In this document: positions 60,445 to 64,000 of the stretch, one piece after another | Layout: each line of letters starts with the position of its first letter | How positions within the stretch are numbered: the first letter of the stretch is position 1 | Assembly (NCBI RefSeq): GCF_000691525.1 | Contig: NZ_JMDW01000003.1 | Location: 310,001-374,000 of the forward strand | Source: Mycolicibacterium neoaurum ATCC 25795 | Lineage (GTDB): Bacteria > Actinomycetota > Actinomycetes > Mycobacteriales > Mycobacteriaceae | Length of the DNA: 64,000 bases | Direction of reading: 5' to 3' | Notes under the pieces: generated by a model | Database searches by the model: none | Told to the model about the DNA's origin: nothing | Seen by the model: the letters and a program-made list of their open reading frames with translations, nothing else | Position numbers and translations under genes: made by a program

Positions 60445-61836
60445 GTGACATCACCTAACGACTTGCCCCGCACTCTCGGCGAACTGCGCGCCTCCGGCCA
60501 TGTCGAGCGCGGGATCAAGGACGAGATCCGGGCCAACCTGCTGGCCCGGTTGGCCGACGGCGAAGAGGGCACCGCGATCTGGCCCGGTCTGTTCGGTTTC
60601 GAGGACACGGTGCTGCCGCAGGTCGAACGTGCCCTGATCGCCGGCCACGATTTCGTCCTGCTCGGTGAGCGGGGGCAGGGCAAGACCCGGTTGCTGCGCT
60701 CGCTGGTCGGGCTGCTCGACGAATGGACCCCGGTGATCGAGGGGTCCGAACTGCACGAGCACCCGTACTCGCCGATCACGCCGGAGCAGATCCGGCGCGC
60801 CGCCACCTCCGGTGACGACCTCCCGGTCGCCTGGGTACACCGCAGCGAGCGCTACACCGAGAAGCTGGCCACCCCCGACACCAGCGTCGCCGACCTGGTC
60901 GGCGATATCGACCCGATCAAGGTGGCCGAGGGACGCAGTCTCGGCGACCCGGAAACCATTGCCTACGGCCTCATCCCGCGCGCACACCGCGGCATCGTCG
61001 CCGTCAACGAACTGCCCGACCTGGCCGAGCGCATCCAGGTGTCCATGCTCAACGTGATGGAGGAGCGCGACATCCAGGTGCGCGGGTACACCCTGCGGCT
61101 GCCGCTGGACGTGCTGGTGGTCGCCAGCGCCAACCCCGAGGACTACACCAACCGCGGCCGCATCATCACCCCGCTCAAGGACCGGTTCGGCGCCGAGATC
61201 CGCACCCACTACCCGCTGGAACTCGACGCCGAGGTCGCCGTCATCGCCCAGGAGGCGCATCTGAGCGCCGAAGTCCCGGACTATCTGCTCGCCGTGGTGG
61301 CTCGATTCGCCAGGGCGTTGCGCGAGTCCACGGCCGTCGACCAGCGCTCTGGGGTGTCGGCCCGGTTCGCGATCGCCGCGGCCGAGACCGTCGCGGCCTC
61401 GGCACGGCACCGCGCGGCCATCCTCGGCGAGCAGGATCCGGTGGCGCGTGTCGTCGATCTCGGCACCGTGATCGACGTGCTGCGCGGCAAGCTGGAGTTC
61501 GAGTCCGGTGAGGAGGGCCGCGAGCAGGCGGTGATGGAGCACCTGCTGCGCCGCGCCACCGCCGACACCGCGGCCAGGGCACTGGGCGGGCTGGACGTCG
61601 GGCCGCTGGTCACGGCGGTCGAAGAGGGCTCGCCGGTGACCACCGGTGAGCGGGTCAGCGCCAAGGACGTGCTCGCCGCGCTGCCGGAGCTGGCGGTGAT
61701 CGACCAGATCGCCGAACGCCTCGACGCCCGCACCGAAGGGCAGCGCGCCGCCGCGGTGGAGCTGGCGCTGGAAGGCCTGTATCTGGCCAAGCGGATCGAC
61801 AAGACCTCCGATGATGGTGAAACCGTCTATGGCTAA
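60445..61836 (+). CDS. MoxR-type AAA+ ATPase / magnesium-chelatase-like (Rv0958-like)
   Basis: A 463-residue AAA+ ATPase. Walker A is GERGQGKTRLL near residues 74-84, followed by a Walker B-like IVAVNELPDL and a sensor segment VVASANPEDYTNRGR. It resembles the BchI/MoxR chaperone-type ATPases that act with VWA-domain partners. GTG 60445 is chosen over 60403 because TSPNDLPRTLGELR is the family start and a GGAGG precedes it closely. Its stop overlaps the VWA gene ATG by eight bases, indicating a coupled pair. Confidence 0.88.
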   Translation: MTSPNDLPRTLGELRASGHVERGIKDEIRANLLARLADGEEGTAIWPGLFGFEDTVLPQVERALIAGHDFVLLGERGQGKTRLLRSLVGLLDEWTPVIEGSELHEHPYSPITPEQIRRAATSGDDLPVAWVHRSERYTEKLATPDTSVADLVGDIDPIKVAEGRSLGDPETIAYGLIPRAHRGIVAVNELPDLAERIQVSMLNVMEERDIQVRGYTLRLPLDVLVVASANPEDYTNRGRIITPLKDRFGAEIRTHYPLELDAEVAVIAQEAHLSAEVPDYLLAVVARFARALRESTAVDQRSGVSARFAIAAAETVAASARHRAAILGEQDPVARVVDLGTVIDVLRGKLEFESGEEGREQAVMEHLLRRATADTAARALGGLDVGPLVTAVEEGSPVTTGERVSAKDVLAALPELAVIDQIAERLDARTEGQRAAAVELALEGLYLAKRIDKTSDDGETVYG

Positions 61837-63793
61837 ACATAATTCGCGGTATTCGCGCTACACCGGCGGGCCCGACCCGCTGGCACCACCGGTTGATCTG
61901 CGCGAGGCGCTGGATCAGATCGGTGAGGACGTGATGTCCGGCGCGTCCCCGCGGAGGGCCTTGCAGGAGCTGATGCGCCGCGGTACCGCCTCCATGCCGG
62001 GCGCGGACAAGCTGGCCGCCGAGGCCAACCGGCGGCGCCGGGAACTGTTGCAGCGCAACAACCTCGACGGCACCCTCGCCGAGGTCAAGAAGTTGCTCGA
62101 CGAGGCCGTGCTGGCCGAGCGCAAGGAACTGGCCCGGGCGCTCGACGATGACGCCCGGTTCGGCGAGATGCAGATGGAGGCGCTGTCGCCGTCACCGGCC
62201 AAGGCCGTCCAGGAACTCGCCGATTACGACTGGCGCTCGGCCGAAGCGCGGCAGAAGTACGACCAGATCAAGGATCTGCTCGGCCGCGAGATGCTCGACC
62301 AGCGGTTCGCCGGAATGAAGGACGCACTGCAGAACGCCACCGACGAAGACCGCGCCGCCATCAACAAGATGCTCGATGACCTCAATGACCTGCTGGAAAA
62401 GCACGCCAGGGGAGAGGACACCGACGAGGATTTCGAGAAGTTCATGGCCGAACACGGCCAGCACTTCCCGGAAAACCCGCGCAATGTCGACGAGCTGATG
62501 GATTCGTTGGCCAAGCGCTCCGCGGCCGCCCAACGGTTCCGCAACAGCCTGTCCGAATCGCAGCGCGCAGAGCTGGATGCCTTGGCCCAGCAGGCCTTCG
62601 GTTCGCCGTCGCTGATGAGTGCGCTGAGCCGGCTGGACGCCAACCTGCAGGCCGCCCGCCCCGGTGAGGACTGGAACGGTTCGCAGGAATTCCGTGGCGA
62701 GGATCCGTTGGGCATGGGCCAGGGCGCACAGGCCCTCGCCGATATCGCCGAACTGGAACAGCTGGCCGAACAACTCTCGCAGGGTTATGCCGGGGCCACC
62801 ATGGAGGATGTCGATCTGGACATGCTGGCCCGCCAGCTCGGTGACGAGGCCGCCGTCAATGCCCGCACACTGGCCGATCTGGAACGTGCACTCACCGAAC
62901 AGGGCTTCCTGGACCGCGGGTCCGACGGCCAGTTCCGGCTCTCGCCCAAGGCGATGCGCCAGCTCGGGCAGACCGCGCTGCGCGATGTCGCCCAGCGGCT
63001 GTCCGGCCGGCACGGCGAGCGGGAGACCCGCCGCGCCGGTGCGGCCGGTGAGCTGACCGGTGCGACCCGGCCGTGGGCGTTCGGGGACACCGAGCCGTGG
63101 AACGTCACCCGCACGATCACCAATGCCGTACTGCGGCAAGCAGGCTCAGGGGTGATCGACGGCCCGGTGCGGATCGGCGTCGAGGACGTCGAGATCTCCG
63201 AGACCGAGACCCGAACCCAGTCCGCTGTCGCGCTGCTGGTGGACACCAGCTTCTCGATGGTCATGGAGAACCGGTGGTTGCCGATGAAGCGCACCGCGCT
63301 GGCGCTCAACCACCTGGTGAGCACTCGGTTCCGCTCCGACGCGCTGGAGATCATCGCGTTCGGGCGGCACGCGCGCACCGTCAGCGCCGCCGAGCTGACG
63401 GCCCTGGAGGGCGTACGGGACCAGGGCACCAACCTGCATCACGCGCTGGCGCTGGCGGCCCGGCATCTGCGCAAGCACCCCAACGCCCAGCCGGTCGTGC
63501 TGGTGGTCACCGACGGTGAGCCGACCGCCCACCTGGAGGATTTCGGCGACGGCGCCGAGGCGTTCTTCTACTACCCGCCGCACCCGCGGACAATCGGGCT
63601 GACGGTGAAGGGTTTCGACGATCTCGCAGCTCTGGGCGCGCAGTTGACGATCTTCCGGCTGGGCAGCGATCCTGGACTGGCCCGGTTCATCGACCAGGTG
63701 GCCCGCCGGGTCGGCGGGCGCGTCGTGGTGCCCGATCTCGATGGGCTCGGCGCGGCAGTGGTCGGCGACTATCTACGCGCGCGGCGCCGCTGA
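61829..63793 (+). CDS. VWA-domain protein, CoxE-like (Rv0959-like)
   Basis: A 654-residue protein with a long charged helical N-terminal half (about 20-390) and a C-terminal von Willebrand A domain (about 455-650). The metal-ion-dependent adhesion site is intact: LLVDTSFSMVM (DxSxS), the Thr in RDQGTNLHHAL and the Asp in VVTDGEPTAH. It should bind a metal and a protein client and work with the MoxR-type ATPase directly upstream, to which its ATG is coupled by an eight-base overlap. The client is unknown. A small hairpin terminator lies about 20 bp beyond its stop. Confidence 0.88.
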   Translation: MAKHNSRYSRYTGGPDPLAPPVDLREALDQIGEDVMSGASPRRALQELMRRGTASMPGADKLAAEANRRRRELLQRNNLDGTLAEVKKLLDEAVLAERKELARALDDDARFGEMQMEALSPSPAKAVQELADYDWRSAEARQKYDQIKDLLGREMLDQRFAGMKDALQNATDEDRAAINKMLDDLNDLLEKHARGEDTDEDFEKFMAEHGQHFPENPRNVDELMDSLAKRSAAAQRFRNSLSESQRAELDALAQQAFGSPSLMSALSRLDANLQAARPGEDWNGSQEFRGEDPLGMGQGAQALADIAELEQLAEQLSQGYAGATMEDVDLDMLARQLGDEAAVNARTLADLERALTEQGFLDRGSDGQFRLSPKAMRQLGQTALRDVAQRLSGRHGERETRRAGAAGELTGATRPWAFGDTEPWNVTRTITNAVLRQAGSGVIDGPVRIGVEDVEISETETRTQSAVALLVDTSFSMVMENRWLPMKRTALALNHLVSTRFRSDALEIIAFGRHARTVSAAELTALEGVRDQGTNLHHALALAARHLRKHPNAQPVVLVVTDGEPTAHLEDFGDGAEAFFYYPPHPRTIGLTVKGFDDLAALGAQLTIFRLGSDPGLARFIDQVARRVGGRVVVPDLDGLGAAVVGDYLRARRR

Positions 63794-63811
63794 TCGGTGC
63801 GCCGTTCAGCA

Positions 63812-63838
63812 AAACAAGCATCGCGGAAGCGAGCTTTT
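63812..63838. terminator. Small GNRA-loop hairpin with U-tract
   Basis: AAGC-A-TCGC-GGAA-GCGA-GCTT folds with one bulged A and a GGAA loop, followed by TT. It lies between the VWA stop and the convergent stop at 63852. Confidence 0.6.
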
Positions 63839-63851
63839 CAGCAAATGACGG

Positions 63852-64000
63852 TCAGCTGTTCTTACGTTTCTTGCGCTTGACGCCGACGCTGCCCCACAGG
63901 GAGAACCCACGGATGGTCACCCGGGGAGCTCCCGGCGTCCCTGGCTCGCCGACATGATCGAATGAGCCCATCACGGCGTGCCCGCGGACCGCGACGTTGA
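63852..64000 (-). CDS. C-terminal end of a DUF1707/LiaF-like surface-signalling protein (partial)
   Basis: The last 48 codons of a leftward gene that enters from beyond the window. The visible VAVRGHAVMGSFDHV and GFSLWGSVGVKRKKRKNS match the C-terminal beta-strand repeat region of DUF1707-containing proteins (a LiaF-type C-terminus) in mycobacteria; a protein of this type (Rv0966c) lies nearby in M. tuberculosis. The basic KRKKRK tail is clear. The main domain is out of view, so the call is tentative. Confidence 0.55.
   Translation of the reverse strand, partial: NVAVRGHAVMGSFDHVGEPGTPGAPRVTIRGFSLWGSVGVKRKKRKNS

Noticed and set aside
1..64000. tRNA, rRNA, insertion sequences or integrase genes
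   Set aside because: I saw no cloverleaf-like segments, transposase motifs or terminal inverted repeats with target duplications.

Overview
The window is high-GC actinobacterial DNA and almost certainly comes from a pigmented, fast-growing Mycolicibacterium. Much of it follows the gene order of the M. tuberculosis block Rv0937c-Rv0959: ku and ligD, an Fpg/Nei glycosylase, an SDR, pgi, AroQ chorismate mutase, uvrD1, an M23 peptidase, sucCD, an F420-type LLM oxidoreductase, a DUF5336 protein, a PerM-like protein, purN, purH and a MoxR/VWA pair. Large accessory blocks are inserted into that backbone. All functions below come from reading protein motifs and gene context; no database search was run.

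Layout. (1) 1-3.4 kb: the tail of an amino-acid permease, then a leftward operon of SDR, DapB-like oxidoreductase and a gamma-glutamylcyclotransferase/poly-gamma-glutamate-hydrolase fusion, with a KstR-type box upstream. (2) 3.5-6.8 kb: divergent ku and ligD, the NHEJ pair. (3) 6.8-14.3 kb: a LuxR/LAL regulator facing a catabolic operon of benzoylformate-decarboxylase-like enzyme, tautomerase and a GlcD-GlcE-like fusion. (4) 14.3-24.3 kb: rnhA, a VOC protein, a diguanylate cyclase, idi, and a leftward, translationally coupled carotenoid operon crtE-crtI-crtB-methyltransferase-crtU-Rieske. No lycopene cyclase is visible. (5) 24.3-37.4 kb: DUF5709, MFS with ROK regulator, methyltransferase, F420/LLM oxidoreductase with a KstR box, AurF-like diiron oxygenase, cobF, a small membrane protein, FUSC, Fpg/Nei, MFS, ThrE and SDR.

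(6) 37.5-48.3 kb: a secreted Gly-rich repeat protein, two back-to-back hairpin terminators, pgi, a succinate-semialdehyde dehydrogenase, chorismate mutase, uvrD1, a membrane protein, an M23 peptidase and sucCD with a CRP-like site in the shared upstream region. (7) 48.3-54.6 kb: an S9 peptidase behind a TetR regulator with two identical-type palindromic operators, a thiolase-like protein (TLP1 type), and two head-to-head flavin-dependent oxidoreductases with a KstR box between them. (8) 54.6-64 kb: DUF5336, PerM-like, purN, purH, an esterase, the MoxR-VWA pair, and the C-terminal end of a DUF1707-type protein.

Three features recur. Genes are densely coupled through ATGA, GTGA or TGATG overlaps. 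Several convergent gene pairs are separated by unusually long, nearly perfect hairpins. Near-perfect KstR-type palindromes occur in front of three oxidoreductase loci. I see no tRNA, rRNA, CRISPR array, insertion sequence or prophage, and no gene-free stretch longer than 300 bases.
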